Shown here piece by piece: positions 24,229 to 33,193 of a DNA stretch of 64,000 nt. The notes beneath the pieces are model-generated. The model did no database searches and was not told the origin of the DNA. It saw nothing but the letters and a program-made list of their open reading frames with translations. Source of the stretch: JACTOJ01 sp032335695 (GTDB taxonomy: Bacteria > Bacillota > Clostridia > Clostridiales > Clostridiaceae); assembly GCF_032335695.1 (NCBI RefSeq), contig NZ_JACTOJ010000007.1, positions 62,001 to 126,000 of the forward strand, written 5' to 3'. Position 1 is the stretch's first letter, and every line of letters begins with the position of its first letter. Position numbers and translations under genes: made by a program.

Positions 24229-25313
24229 CCTTGTTTTGCCCTTCTTTTCTTTATCCAAAGTATACCAATCAATAAAAGTGGAAATAGATTTGAGTAATAA
24301 ATTGCAAAATTATTAATATCAAAAGGAAACATCCATTTATGATATGCATAACTTGGTTCAAATTTTATAGAGAATACTAACAATATTAAATGAAACACTA
24401 CTACAGTTACTTTTCTATTTTTTATATTAAATATAGTGTTTATCCCCATTATAGTTCCCCCAGCATAAGTGCATATTTTAAAAAATCCACCTAAGAATAT
24501 AATTGTTACTCCAACTGCATCAATATTAGTTATTATGTCTCCTATATTGACAAGCCTTATGGCTTCCACCAAGGGTATAGTTGCTATAGAAGCGTACTTA
24601 GCTCCAAGTGACAATATAATAACAATTGTAGAACAGCATAGAATTATTCCAGACAGCAAAATAACTAGCAGCATAGTTTTACTTACTTTTTCTTTTCTAT
24701 TTGCTAAGTTAAAATACATATTAAATACTAAGCTTTCTCCAAAGGGGAACATGACTACTTCTGGTACAGCTTTAATTATAGGTTTCAAGCCTCCAGCAAA
24801 AAATGGAGTAATATTTTTCAAATCTGCATTTTTTGAAATAAATATAAGAATATAAGAAGTAATAAGAAAAATCACTATGATTGGAAGGAGTATTTCACTG
24901 GCTCTAGCTAAACTTTCAATTCCTTTAGTAAGTGTATATGCACTTACTAATGAAATCAGAGAGCATATCAAAATCAGAGAAGTATTTGGCAGAGTAGTTA
25001 TTATTATGAGTTCACCAAATTCTCTAAGATTTCTCGCAGAATGCCAAAACCACTCGCAGCAGTATAAAACAGCTAATGGAGTTCCAAGCTTACTTCCCAG
25101 TATCTTAATTATTATTTCAGAGTAATTATTATTAGGAAAGTTGTTTTGCAGTTTAGTATAAATCCAGGTAGATGCTATTCCTATAAGGGTAGCTAGTATA
25201 ATAACCAACCATGCATCCTGTTTTGCTTCAATCCCTAATACAAAAATAGTTGTACTTCCTATCTCAAAAGCTAAAGCTAAGGTAAATAACTGATGACTGC
25301 TTATTCGTACCAT
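24225..25313 (-). CDS. Spore germination receptor B subunit (GerAB family), proximal copy
   Basis: This 362-residue, ten-helix protein is the first gene of the operon, starting at ATG 25313 behind AAGGAA (an in-frame start at 25358 lacks one). It shows RISSHQLFTLALAFEIGSTT, EWFWHSARNLREFGELIII and MFPFGESLVFNMYFNLANR, typical of GerAB proteins. It is clearly diverged from the distal B copy. It probably forms the ligand-binding membrane subunit with the A and C partners. Confidence 0.88.
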   Translation of the reverse strand: MVRISSHQLFTLALAFEIGSTTIFVLGIEAKQDAWLVIILATLIGIASTWIYTKLQNNFPNNNYSEIIIKILGSKLGTPLAVLYCCEWFWHSARNLREFGELIIITTLPNTSLILICSLISLVSAYTLTKGIESLARASEILLPIIVIFLITSYILIFISKNADLKNITPFFAGGLKPIIKAVPEVVMFPFGESLVFNMYFNLANRKEKVSKTMLLVILLSGIILCCSTIVIILSLGAKYASIATIPLVEAIRLVNIGDIITNIDAVGVTIIFLGGFFKICTYAGGTIMGINTIFNIKNRKVTVVVFHLILLVFSIKFEPSYAYHKWMFPFDINNFAIYYSNLFPLLLIGILWIKKRRAKQG

Positions 25314-25398
25314 ATATAATTCCTTCTTAACACATATATTCTGTAAAATATATATCAATATCTATTTTTAACAATATAATATAAAAATATGTATACAT

Positions 25399-25430
25399 AA
25401 AAAAGGAATCCCTGTAGAATTCCTTTTCTT
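25399..25430 (-). terminator. Intrinsic terminator
   Basis: AAAAGGAAT pairs with ATTCCTTTT around a short loop. On the minus strand it ends in TTTTTT, so it terminates the DinB-like gene and shields the ger operon downstream. Confidence 0.75.
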
Positions 25431-25458
25431 AACCAAATGTTTTCAATTTCACTCTTTT

Positions 25459-26142
25459 TTAAAATTTAGCTTTTTTAGCTCTCATATTTTCATTTAAATG
25501 CACTACATGGTGCCTTGTAACAGGCATGAATAAAATTCCAGCCACATCTTTTTTACCCCAAAAATCTATAAGCCAGTTAGCACTAGGCAAATTTGCTACG
25601 GCCTTCTCATCCATAACCCTCTCAAGCCTTTCCTTGGGTATTTTTCGCTCGAAATCCCCAAATCTCAGACCTCTTATTATTTCCTCAGACCTTTTTCCAA
25701 CAGCTATCCTATAATTTTTTAATTCATTTATGTTTATATTTTTACTAAACTCAAGTATCTCTTCTGAGCTTAGCTCATTTCCCGTATCGCATATGGAAGC
25801 ATTGATTCTTTCAAGCCAATTATCTTTATTTATAACTTGCACCCCATCTGCTACTAATATGTTCATAGTTATATCTTCTATTCTTGAAGAATGCCATATT
25901 CCATACGCTATGGTTCTTCCTTTTTCATTGACAGCTCTTCTAACTCTGTCTTCCTCAAGCCCCTGCCACAGCTCGTCTTCAAAAGTATGCTCTTTGGTAT
26001 CAGACATTTCCCCAGGAAAAACCATGGAGTGTAGTTCCAAAAATAAATTTATAGCATTATCAAACTCTTCTGTTGTTTTCACAATGGTTTTTAGATATTT
26101 TAATTTGTCATTCCACTCCTTTAAATCCACACTTCTCACCAC
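25459..26142 (-). CDS. DinB-like (YfiT/DinB superfamily) protein
   Basis: The 227-residue protein has the DinB four-helix layout with the three metal-ligand histidine regions: LELHSMVFPG near residue 36, GIWHSSRIEDITMNILV near 82 and RHHVVHLNE near the C-terminus. Members are often thiol transferases dependent on low-molecular thiols, or are uncharacterised metal proteins. The start is uncertain: GTG 26142 is used, with other GTG codons just inside. It lies 18 bases after the GyrI-like gene, so the two are co-transcribed. Confidence 0.75.
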   Translation of the reverse strand: MVRSVDLKEWNDKLKYLKTIVKTTEEFDNAINLFLELHSMVFPGEMSDTKEHTFEDELWQGLEEDRVRRAVNEKGRTIAYGIWHSSRIEDITMNILVADGVQVINKDNWLERINASICDTGNELSSEEILEFSKNININELKNYRIAVGKRSEEIIRGLRFGDFERKIPKERLERVMDEKAVANLPSANWLIDFWGKKDVAGILFMPVTRHHVVHLNENMRAKKAKF

Positions 26143-26160
26143 TTTTCTCTTTCATTATTT

Positions 26161-26796
26161 CTAATCTATTTTTTCCACTGGATGTCTTAAAACAGTCTTT
26201 AAGCTGTCTGAGGCTGTTCTTCTTGGATCTGATAGATATATTTCGTGATGCTTTCTTATTTTTCCTGTAGCATCCTTCAAATTATTTTCTTCCATGTACT
26301 TCCTCATAGTGCCTAGAGAAGCTGGCTCTGCAGAATATGGTCCCACATGGAGCATTTGTACACAATCACCTTCATTAAAAGCTTCAAATCTAACCCCAGA
26401 TAAATCTATCTCAGGTTTCTTATTTTTACATTCTTCTAGCGCTGCCTTAAATATTTCCTCTGTAACAAATTCGGGTTGCCTTATCATAGAGGTCCAAAGC
26501 CAATTCTCTCTTTTGTCAAAAGAAAATTCCTTTCCTTCTATCCACCATAATCCTTCCAAAGGCGGAACTACATAATCGAAATAATCTTCTTTTCTAATGA
26601 AAGGATTTCTGCTCATTTTAATTGTAAAAGCCACTGAATAAAGTGCTGGTATAGCCGCCTGATATTCTTCTCCATTGGGGTCACCTTTACCATCCAGCAT
26701 TATAAAATTCATTGAAGGTACATTCACCAAGGAAGGTCTAACCTTAGGCAAATATAAATCCTTAAATTCTTTTTTATAATCAAACTTTTCTCCCAT
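26161..26796 (-). CDS. GyrI-like small-molecule-binding domain protein
   Basis: The 211-residue protein matches the stand-alone GyrI-like family. It shows VNVPSMNFIMLDGKGDPNG near residue 25, the aromatic GLWWIEGKEF near 93 and CVQMLHVGPYSAEPASL near 148. It ends with KHHEIYLSDPRRTASDSLKT, a signature of this group. GyrI-like domains bind cationic amphipathic or aromatic compounds; no DNA-binding part is present. AAGGAGTTG precedes ATG 26796. It heads a two-gene unit with the DinB-like protein. Confidence 0.82.
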   Translation of the reverse strand: MGEKFDYKKEFKDLYLPKVRPSLVNVPSMNFIMLDGKGDPNGEEYQAAIPALYSVAFTIKMSRNPFIRKEDYFDYVVPPLEGLWWIEGKEFSFDKRENWLWTSMIRQPEFVTEEIFKAALEECKNKKPEIDLSGVRFEAFNEGDCVQMLHVGPYSAEPASLGTMRKYMEENNLKDATGKIRKHHEIYLSDPRRTASDSLKTVLRHPVEKID

Positions 26797-26878
26797 ACAA
26801 ATTCAACTCCTTATAATAATCATAACTATATATCAATACTACCAAACAAAATATGACAACAGCACTTCATATTAAAAA

Positions 26879-26974
26879 GCTATGTTTTAAGAGAATGTTG
26901 ATAAAGGCTTTGATGGCTCTAAAACTCTAAGGATTGTTTTAAATCAGTGCTTACTGTGGTTTGCCAATTATAAG
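26879..26974. repeat. Truncated copy of the palindromic repeat
   Basis: It starts GCTATGTTTTAAGAGAATG, continues TTGATAAAGGCTTTGATGGC, and ends in a GTTTTAAATCAGTGCTTACT arm of the other type. It looks like a chimera of the two arms with the far end missing. Confidence 0.6.
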
Positions 26975-27030
26975 TTTATAGGTTACTATATAAATTAATT
27001 ACATAAGATTTTAGCGATGAGGTGAATGCT

Positions 27031-27438
27031 ATGGAATGTCATGCATGTGAATTGAATTCTTTAAAAAAATATAAATACGTGGTTATAATAGCTAAACTCA
27101 ATGATAAATGGCTTTTGTGCAAACATAAAAAAAGGACTACCTTTGAAACAGCTGGTGGACACATAGAATTAAATGAAACTCCTTTAGAGGCTGCAAAGCG
27201 AGAATTATTTGAAGAGACTGGTGCTGTCTCCTACGACATAAAACCTGTATTTGACTACTGGGCTGGAGATGATGATTCCACTGGATATGGGATGGTGTTT
27301 TTTGCCCATATAAAAGAACTCGGAGAATTGCCTGAAAGTGAAATGGAAAGAGTTGAGTGCTTTGATGAGCTGCCTGAAAATCTCACTTATCCAGCTATAA
27401 CCCCTGTTTTATTTAAGCACTTTAAGGATAACTTCTAA
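27031..27438 (+). CDS. Nudix hydrolase
   Basis: The 135-residue protein carries a complete Nudix box: GGHIELNETPLEAAKRELFE then ETGA, with the REL and EETG elements in place. Nudix enzymes cleave nucleoside diphosphates linked to another group. The substrate is unpredictable, although the short length and HKKRTTFETAGGH context resemble small (d)NTP-type members. The N-terminus has an MECHACE motif with two cysteines. The start ATG 27031 follows GAGGTG; the GTG at 27022 is part of that site. It is tail-to-tail with the GNAT gene. Confidence 0.85.
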   Translation: MECHACELNSLKKYKYVVIIAKLNDKWLLCKHKKRTTFETAGGHIELNETPLEAAKRELFEETGAVSYDIKPVFDYWAGDDDSTGYGMVFFAHIKELGELPESEMERVECFDELPENLTYPAITPVLFKHFKDNF

Positions 27439-27451
27439 GTACAAGGCTTTC

Positions 27452-28141
27452 TTATTTAGAAAGCCAATAAACCTTACTTACAGAAAGCTCAAAGCCTAAG
27501 CTTTCCTGAAGCTTTCTTGATACACTATTTCCTTCAACTACTTGTCCATATACGTATCTTCCATGTTCCAGCGCTTTGTTTGCAGCTGCTGCCTGCAAGG
27601 CTTTGCCTATGCCTCTTCCTCTATACTGCGGCAGCACTTCCAGCATACCTATAGAACCTTCCATATGGGTTCCTATGAAACCGCATAGCTTGCTATCGAG
27701 GAAGGCGCCTTCCATTGCACCAGCCTTTATTCTTCTTTCTACATATCCGCTGGAGCATAAGTCCTTACCCGAATAATTATTTTCAATTTCTTCTATGTAT
27801 TCTTCTGTGAGAGTTTTTATTTGAATATCCATGTTTTCTATCTCTATAGCTTTTTTATTTGTGTATACAGAATTATAGCAGGGAGTTTCTCTAGTAAAAT
27901 TAAATTTATCTATTAACAGATCATTATAAAATTTCTGATGGGATACTATTTCTTGAACATCCTCTGCTATTTTTTCTATGATTAATTTAGCTGTTTTTAT
28001 CTCCTCAGTAGACATCATATAAATTTTTGATACTTTATCATATATAAGGGTTCCTTTTTCCGAGGAAAAAATTACATCCGCTGTATTTTTTCTTATGCAC
28101 TCCAGCATATCCACATTTAGCAAAAAGTTATTTTCCAGCAT
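27452..28141 (-). CDS. GNAT-family N-acetyltransferase
   Basis: The 229-residue protein has an N-terminal extension of about 105 residues, then a GNAT domain with the acetyl-CoA loop VLPQYRGRGIGKALQAAAA and the C-terminal SRKLQESLGFELSV. The N-terminal part (LECIRKNTADVIFSSEKGTL) is typical of a clostridial subgroup with a substrate-recognition lobe. AAGGAGACAAG precedes ATG 28141. The substrate is unknown. Confidence 0.8.
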   Translation of the reverse strand: MLENNFLLNVDMLECIRKNTADVIFSSEKGTLIYDKVSKIYMMSTEEIKTAKLIIEKIAEDVQEIVSHQKFYNDLLIDKFNFTRETPCYNSVYTNKKAIEIENMDIQIKTLTEEYIEEIENNYSGKDLCSSGYVERRIKAGAMEGAFLDSKLCGFIGTHMEGSIGMLEVLPQYRGRGIGKALQAAAANKALEHGRYVYGQVVEGNSVSRKLQESLGFELSVSKVYWLSK

Positions 28142-28301
28142 ATTTTTCTTGTCTCCTTACATTCGCATAATTAAGTTCACCTTGAAAATTTATAATAATC
28201 AGCACTTTCCAAAATAAACTCTTATTTAAATCCTTAGTAATATGTCTTTAGTTTATATTTATATTCCATTCTTGGCAAGAATAAAGTTTATCCACGTAAA
28301 A

Positions 28302-28332
28302 AGCTGAACTAAAATAGATTTAGTTCAGCAAA
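28302..28332 (-). terminator. Intrinsic terminator
   Basis: GCTGAACTAAA and TTTAGTTCAGC form an 11-bp stem with a short loop. On the minus strand it is followed by TTTTT, just after the GltD-like gene. Confidence 0.85.
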
Positions 28333-28346
28333 TTTTATAATTTCAA

Positions 28347-29576
28347 TTAATTGTTTTTACAGTATTCATCAATAGTATCAGCAACTATTTTTGCTTTTGC
28401 TACTGCTTCAACTACGGTCTTGGCACCTGTAACTACATCTCCTGACGCAAAGGTTCCTTTTTTAGTGGTATTTCCTTTTTCATCAGTTATAACTAATCCA
28501 TATTTGTCCGTATTAAGTTCTGTAGTATTTGATACTATATTAGTCCTTGGATTTTGGCTAACTGCAATGATTACTGAATCACAGGAGAAAAATTCTTCTT
28601 TTCCAGCCATGATTTTTGTTTCTATTCTCCCTGTAGCTTCATTTACTACATTCTCAGTTGCATCCAGCTTTATTCCTTCTTCTGTTATTTCCTTAGGCGC
28701 TTTAAATAAATAAAATTCTACGCCATCTTCTTTGGCTTCTGCTATTTCTTTTTTAGTAGCCGGCATATTTTCCAAGCCTTTTCTATATATTATAGTAACT
28801 TCAGCACCATTTCTCTTAGCAGTTCTAGCTGCATCCATTGCCACATTTCCTGCTCCTATTACTACAACCTTTTTTCCTAGTCTATATACGCTAGGAGACT
28901 TTAAATAATCTATGGCATAATGTACATTTCCTAAGGTTTCGCCCTTTATATTTAAAGGTTTAGGATTCCATACTCCAGTACCGATAAATACCGCTTTATA
29001 TCCATCCTCTAAAAGTCTATCTATCCCTATGACTGGTCCAATTAGAGTATTTGGTCTTATCTTAACTCCTAAGCTGATTAATTTTTCTTCAAAGGTATCA
29101 ATAAAATCCTTACCCAATCTATAAGCTGGTATTCCATATCTTAAAACTCCACCTATTTTATCATGTGAATCAAAAATAGTTACTTTATATCCTTTTCTGG
29201 CAAGTATAAAAGCTACAGTTATACCTGCTGGTCCACCACCAACAATGGCTATTCTATCATCTTTCTTAGGTATGTTTTCAAATTCAACACTCTTTAAATA
29301 TTCCTTAGATATCTCCTCTTCTATCTTAAAGAAATCTATAGGTGCACTCTTTACTCCCCTCACGCAATGCCCATTGCATTGATCTTCATGTGGACAAACT
29401 AAAGCACACACCACGGAAAGAGGATTGTTGTCAAATAGTATTTCTCCTGCTTCCTTAAGCTTTCCTTCTCTGTAAAGATCTATAATCTCCGGAATAGGAG
29501 TATTTATAGGGCAGTTCTTTCTGCACATAGGATTTTTACATAGTAGACATCTGTTAGCTTCATCCAATAAATTCAT
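28347..29576 (-). CDS. GltD/NfnB-like FAD-dependent NAD(P) oxidoreductase
   Basis: The 409-residue protein matches the small-subunit glutamate synthase family. An N-terminal Cys-rich region binds Fe-S clusters (RCLLCKNPMCRKNCP, then CALVCPHEDQCNGHC). An FAD motif IAIVGGGPAGITVAF is followed by GGVLRYGIPAYRL, a NAD(P) motif VVVIGAGNVAMDAARTA and a C-terminal GDVVTGAKTVVEAVAKAK. No GltB-like large subunit lies nearby, so the partner is unknown. Related stand-alone proteins serve in electron transfer (NfnB, sulfide dehydrogenase). GAGAGGGA precedes ATG 29576, and it is followed by a terminator. Confidence 0.85.
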   Translation of the reverse strand: MNLLDEANRCLLCKNPMCRKNCPINTPIPEIIDLYREGKLKEAGEILFDNNPLSVVCALVCPHEDQCNGHCVRGVKSAPIDFFKIEEEISKEYLKSVEFENIPKKDDRIAIVGGGPAGITVAFILARKGYKVTIFDSHDKIGGVLRYGIPAYRLGKDFIDTFEEKLISLGVKIRPNTLIGPVIGIDRLLEDGYKAVFIGTGVWNPKPLNIKGETLGNVHYAIDYLKSPSVYRLGKKVVVIGAGNVAMDAARTAKRNGAEVTIIYRKGLENMPATKKEIAEAKEDGVEFYLFKAPKEITEEGIKLDATENVVNEATGRIETKIMAGKEEFFSCDSVIIAVSQNPRTNIVSNTTELNTDKYGLVITDEKGNTTKKGTFASGDVVTGAKTVVEAVAKAKIVADTIDEYCKNN

Positions 29577-29692
29577 TTTATTTCCCTCTCTTTTAAATTA
29601 AAGTATACCCTAATTAAAATTGTACAAACTTAAAATATCTATAGAAATTGTAGCCGATTATAAAACATAAGTAAAGCCTTAATATAGATAAT

Positions 29693-29855
29693 TGCAATTC
29701 GTAATATGAAATTTTTTAAACAGTTAATAAGTAAAAATTAAAAAGTAAGAGCGAACAGTGAAGAGTTTATGTAAGAAATCGTCTTTGGGAGAAGCCGATT
29801 TTAATCATAACTTTTAACTCTTACTTATTCTCTCTTACTTATTACTTATAATCTT
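29693..29855. repeat. Second dispersed repeat, copy A
   Basis: It opens with a 23-base stretch identical to 55512-55534 (key parts GCAATTCGTAATATG and AAATTTT). It continues with AGCGAACAGTGAAGAG and a CTTATTCTCTCTTAC-type end that also recur in weaker form at 55550-55600. Inside are partly complementary AAGTAAGAG and CTCTTACTT arms and the AATCG/CGATT hairpin. There is no gene in it. Confidence 0.5.
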
Positions 29856-29863
29856 AATGGTTT

Positions 29864-31000
29864 TTACTTCCAAATTTCATCTGCAATTTCTTTAATGAAT
29901 CTTAATTTATTCCACTGCTGCTCTTCCGTCAGAATATTGCCTTCTTCTGTTGATGCAAAGCCGCACTGGGGACTTAAGCAAATATTATTTATATTCACAT
30001 ATTGAGAAGCTTCTTCTATGCGTTTAACGATCTCTTCCTTATCCTCAAGCTGGCCAATTTTAGAACTTACAAGTCCAAGCACCACTTGTTTTTCTCCTAT
30101 ATACCTTAAAGGGTTAAAATCGCCAGCTCTATCTGTATCAAATTCCAAGTAAAATCCATCTACGTTAACTCCGCCAAATAATATCTCTGCTATAGGTTCA
30201 TAACCGCCTGAAGCAGCCCAGGTAGAATGGTAATTTCCTCTACACACATGCATAGTAATCACCATATCACTTGGATGATCTTTTATAGCCTCATTATTTA
30301 CACGAGCATGAAGCTTGGCTATATCTTCTATGCTCACACCTTCCTGTTGTCTAGCCTCCCAATACTTCTTGTCGCAAAACATTCCCCAAGTACAATCGTC
30401 TAGCTGAAGACTTCTGCAGCCAGCATCGTAAAAAGCCTTTATTGCCTTTCTGTAAGCTGCAGCTATATCTGCCACTAAATCTTCTATATTTTTATATATT
30501 GCTCTAGTTTTGTCCTTGTTTTCAGCTCTCTGAAGCTCTGACAAAAACTGTGCTGGAGCTGGTACGCTCTGACGCGCTATCACATCATCTCCAGCTATGC
30601 TCTTCAAGAACTTATAGTGCTCTACAAAAGGATGATTTGAAAAATCTATTTTTCCAGTTAGTCCTGCAGTTTCAGCTCTAGTCTCAAGTCCATTAAATCT
30701 ATAACCTTGTTCAATAACAAGCTTTTCTACTCCATCCAAACCCCACATAAAATCAAGGTGCCACCAGGATCTCCTGAACTCCCCGTCCGTTACCGCCTTT
30801 AGCCCCACAGCTTTTTGCTTTTCTACCAATTTTACAATCTCTTTATCCTCTATTTGCTTCAAAGCTTCCTCGGATATTTCACCATTTTTAAAAGCCTGGC
30901 GGGCATTTTTTAGTTCTGCCGGTCTTAAAAAGCTTCCAACTATATCATATCTAAAAGGTGTCTTATTCCTTTTCACTGCATTTTCAAATACCTTACTCAT
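29864..31000 (-). CDS. MetE C-terminal-like methionine synthase family protein (YxjG/YxjH type), copy 1
   Basis: The 378-residue protein is a single beta-barrel of the cobalamin-independent methionine synthase family without the N-terminal MetE half. The zinc-site residues are visible as His and Cys in VITMHVCRGNY, and as the later Cys in LSPQCGFAS. VTDGEFRRSWWHLDF is the substrate-site signature of the YxjG subgroup. Such proteins probably move methyl groups to homocysteine from an unknown donor. It follows the paralogue at 31103 and a LysR gene on the same strand. AAGGAGAAAAG precedes ATG 31000. Confidence 0.85.
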   Translation of the reverse strand: MSKVFENAVKRNKTPFRYDIVGSFLRPAELKNARQAFKNGEISEEALKQIEDKEIVKLVEKQKAVGLKAVTDGEFRRSWWHLDFMWGLDGVEKLVIEQGYRFNGLETRAETAGLTGKIDFSNHPFVEHYKFLKSIAGDDVIARQSVPAPAQFLSELQRAENKDKTRAIYKNIEDLVADIAAAYRKAIKAFYDAGCRSLQLDDCTWGMFCDKKYWEARQQEGVSIEDIAKLHARVNNEAIKDHPSDMVITMHVCRGNYHSTWAASGGYEPIAEILFGGVNVDGFYLEFDTDRAGDFNPLRYIGEKQVVLGLVSSKIGQLEDKEEIVKRIEEASQYVNINNICLSPQCGFASTEEGNILTEEQQWNKLRFIKEIADEIWK

Positions 31001-31070
31001 TGTCTTTTCTCCTTATTCTCAAATCTTAATTTACATTAATCATAGCACAAGCAGCCTAAAGCAAGGTAAC

Positions 31071-31116
31071 TCCAAAAAACTATGACCTGCTATAGCTATT
31101 AACTATAGCAGGTCAT
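31071..31116 (-). terminator. Terminator overlapping the end of the MetE-like copy 2
   Basis: TGACCTGCTATAG (31083-31095) and CTATAGCAGGTCA (31103-31115) form a 13-bp perfect stem, followed on the minus strand by CATAGTTTTTT. The last four codons and the stop of the upstream gene are within the stem. Confidence 0.75.
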
Positions 31117-32212
31117 TCCAAACTTCATTAGCAGTATCTATTACAAGTTTAACTTTATCCCATTGTTCTTCCTCAGTTATTAGATTTCCCTCTTCTGTTG
31201 ATGCAAAGCCACACTGGGGACTTAGGCAAAGGTTTTTTATATCCACATACCTAGCCGCCTCTGAAATTTTTGCTTTTATATGCTCCTTGCTTTCCAAGCC
31301 GCCATGCTTAGTGGTTATGAGCCCCAAAGCTACAAATTGATTTTTAATAAACCTTAAAGGAGCGAAGTCTCCCGAACGCTCATCGTCATATTCAAGAAAA
31401 AAGCCATCCACATTTACCTTACCAAAAAGCTCTTTAGCTACAGGTTCATATCCTCCAGAAGCAAACCAAGCTGACCTTAAATTTCCTCTGCATACATGCA
31501 TTGCTATGAGCATATCTTCTGGACATTCCTTGATACTTTCATTAATTAATGAACTATATTCTTTAGCCAGTGTATCTGGATCGATTCCTTTGCTTTTGAA
31601 ATGTTGTCTATGTCTTTCGCTGCAAAGTGTTCCCCAGGTAGTATCATCTAACTGTATATATCTGCAGCCGGCAGCATAAAAATCCTTCAATGCCTCACTA
31701 TAAACCTTAACTATATCACTGAATAGTTCTTCATTATCTCTATATGCTTTGTTTTCATTATTGCTTATCACAAAATGAAACAGAGACGGAGCTGGAATAG
31801 TAAATTTAGGTATGCATTCCCCTGCTATACTTTTAAGATACTTGAAGTCTTCCAGCATTGGGTGGATTTCATAGTAAATCTTATCCTTGATTCTAACGGT
31901 TTCTGCCTTAGTTTTGGGGCTTTTAAAATTTATCCCTTGGTTTAAGCTTATCTTTTCTACACCTTTAATCCCTTTAAAAAAATCCAGATGCCACCAAGAT
32001 CTTCTAAATTCCCCATCAGTCACTGCTTTAAGCCCTATTTGTTTTTGCTTCTCCACCAGCTTCATAATTTCTATATCTTCAATTTGCCTAAGCCTTGAAG
32101 CCGTAATATTTTTATTCTCATATTCAAAACGAGCAGCTTTTATTTCCTCCGTACGAAGAAAACTTCCTACTATATCATAGTGAAAGGGAAGCTTCTTAAT
32201 TTTCTTTTCCAA
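31103..32212 (-). CDS. MetE C-terminal-like methionine synthase family protein (YxjG/YxjH type), copy 2
   Basis: This 369-residue paralogue of the 29864-31000 protein shares VTDGEFRRSWWHLDFF, IAMHVCRGNLRSAWFASGGY and LSPQCGFASTEEGN. The zinc ligands are conserved, so it should be active. The two differ most in the N-terminal 150 residues, which suggests different substrates or donors. The start is TTG 32212 behind AAGGGAGGGG. It lies 19 bases after the LysR gene and is probably controlled by it. Confidence 0.84.
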   Translation of the reverse strand: MEKKIKKLPFHYDIVGSFLRTEEIKAARFEYENKNITASRLRQIEDIEIMKLVEKQKQIGLKAVTDGEFRRSWWHLDFFKGIKGVEKISLNQGINFKSPKTKAETVRIKDKIYYEIHPMLEDFKYLKSIAGECIPKFTIPAPSLFHFVISNNENKAYRDNEELFSDIVKVYSEALKDFYAAGCRYIQLDDTTWGTLCSERHRQHFKSKGIDPDTLAKEYSSLINESIKECPEDMLIAMHVCRGNLRSAWFASGGYEPVAKELFGKVNVDGFFLEYDDERSGDFAPLRFIKNQFVALGLITTKHGGLESKEHIKAKISEAARYVDIKNLCLSPQCGFASTEEGNLITEEEQWDKVKLVIDTANEVWNDLL

Positions 32213-32231
32213 ATTAAACCCCTCCCTTAAC

Positions 32232-33164
32232 TTAAAGCAAACAATTATTTAAATCAAAATAATTAGATGAAACTACATCATTCAATATCTCTATATACCT
32301 TATAGCAGCTTTTTTAAGTTTTATATCTTTATGCGTGATCCATCCTATAGTAACAATTGGAGTATCTTCTATCAATATAGACTTTATTCTATCACCATTT
32401 AAAGCTGGAACAACGATGCCAGTACCTACTGTATAACTATTAGTTCCAATTAATAAATTTGATAAGGTAGCTCTGTCTGTTACCTTTATACTCTTAGACG
32501 GTATATTTATATTCACCATCTCTTCAGAGAAATACAGGGGAGAACTATTTCCTTGATCAAAGACTATATAAGGAAATTCTACAAGTTCATCTAAACTTAC
32601 GCTTTCCCTATCAGCTAGTGGATGCTGATCACCTATAAAAATATGAGGATTTGTATTAAACAATGGAGTATACCTTAAGTTATTGTCGCTGAAAATTTTG
32701 TTCATAATTTTTGCATTTGTATCACTAAGCTGCAAAATTCCTATATCACTGCGCAGGTTTTTCACATCTTCTATGATTTCATAAGTTCGCATTTCTTTTA
32801 GCTTAAACTCATATTCGCTATAAGCTCTTTCATTGATTAAATTAATAAGAGCCTCCGCGATAAACGCATAATGCTGAGCAGCTATAGAAAACCTTATAGG
32901 CTTTCTGTTGCTTCCATGATATCTATTTTCTATAAATTCTGTCTGCTCCAATACCTGTTTGGCATACAATAAAAATTCAGCTCCCTCTTCAGAGATGCTG
33001 ATTCCTCTGTTAGTACGTTCAAATATTGATATTCCAAGTTCTTCTTCCAAATCTCTTATAGAATTCGAAAGGCTTGGCTGGGAGATAAATAAATGTTTTG
33101 CCGCTTCATTCATGGAACCGCAATTAGCTATCTCTATAACATATTTAATTTGCTGAAGCGTCAA
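32232..33164 (-). CDS. LysR-family transcriptional regulator
   Basis: The 310-residue protein has the LysR winged helix at residues 1-60 (IKYVIEIANCGSMNEAAKHL, ISQPSLSNSIRDLEEELGIS, FERTNRGI) and a periplasmic-binding-like effector domain from about 90. It is upstream of and co-directional with the two MetE-like genes, so it probably controls methionine or sulfur metabolism. The start TTG 33164 follows AAAGGGGTG. Confidence 0.87.
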   Translation of the reverse strand: MTLQQIKYVIEIANCGSMNEAAKHLFISQPSLSNSIRDLEEELGISIFERTNRGISISEEGAEFLLYAKQVLEQTEFIENRYHGSNRKPIRFSIAAQHYAFIAEALINLINERAYSEYEFKLKEMRTYEIIEDVKNLRSDIGILQLSDTNAKIMNKIFSDNNLRYTPLFNTNPHIFIGDQHPLADRESVSLDELVEFPYIVFDQGNSSPLYFSEEMVNINIPSKSIKVTDRATLSNLLIGTNSYTVGTGIVVPALNGDRIKSILIEDTPIVTIGWITHKDIKLKKAAIRYIEILNDVVSSNYFDLNNCLL

Positions 33165-33193
33165 AATATCACCCCTTTAATGCAAGCTATATT

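Noticed and set aside
25314..25400. Sigma-G promoter for the ger operon
   Set aside because: A GTATA sequence is present, but no CATA-type -10 box lies 17-18 bases on; the match was too poor to report.
31001..31102. Possible SAM (S-box) riboswitch before the MetE-like genes
   Set aside because: The gaps before 31000 and 32212 are too short and show none of the S-box conserved stems; a LysR gene lies directly upstream instead.
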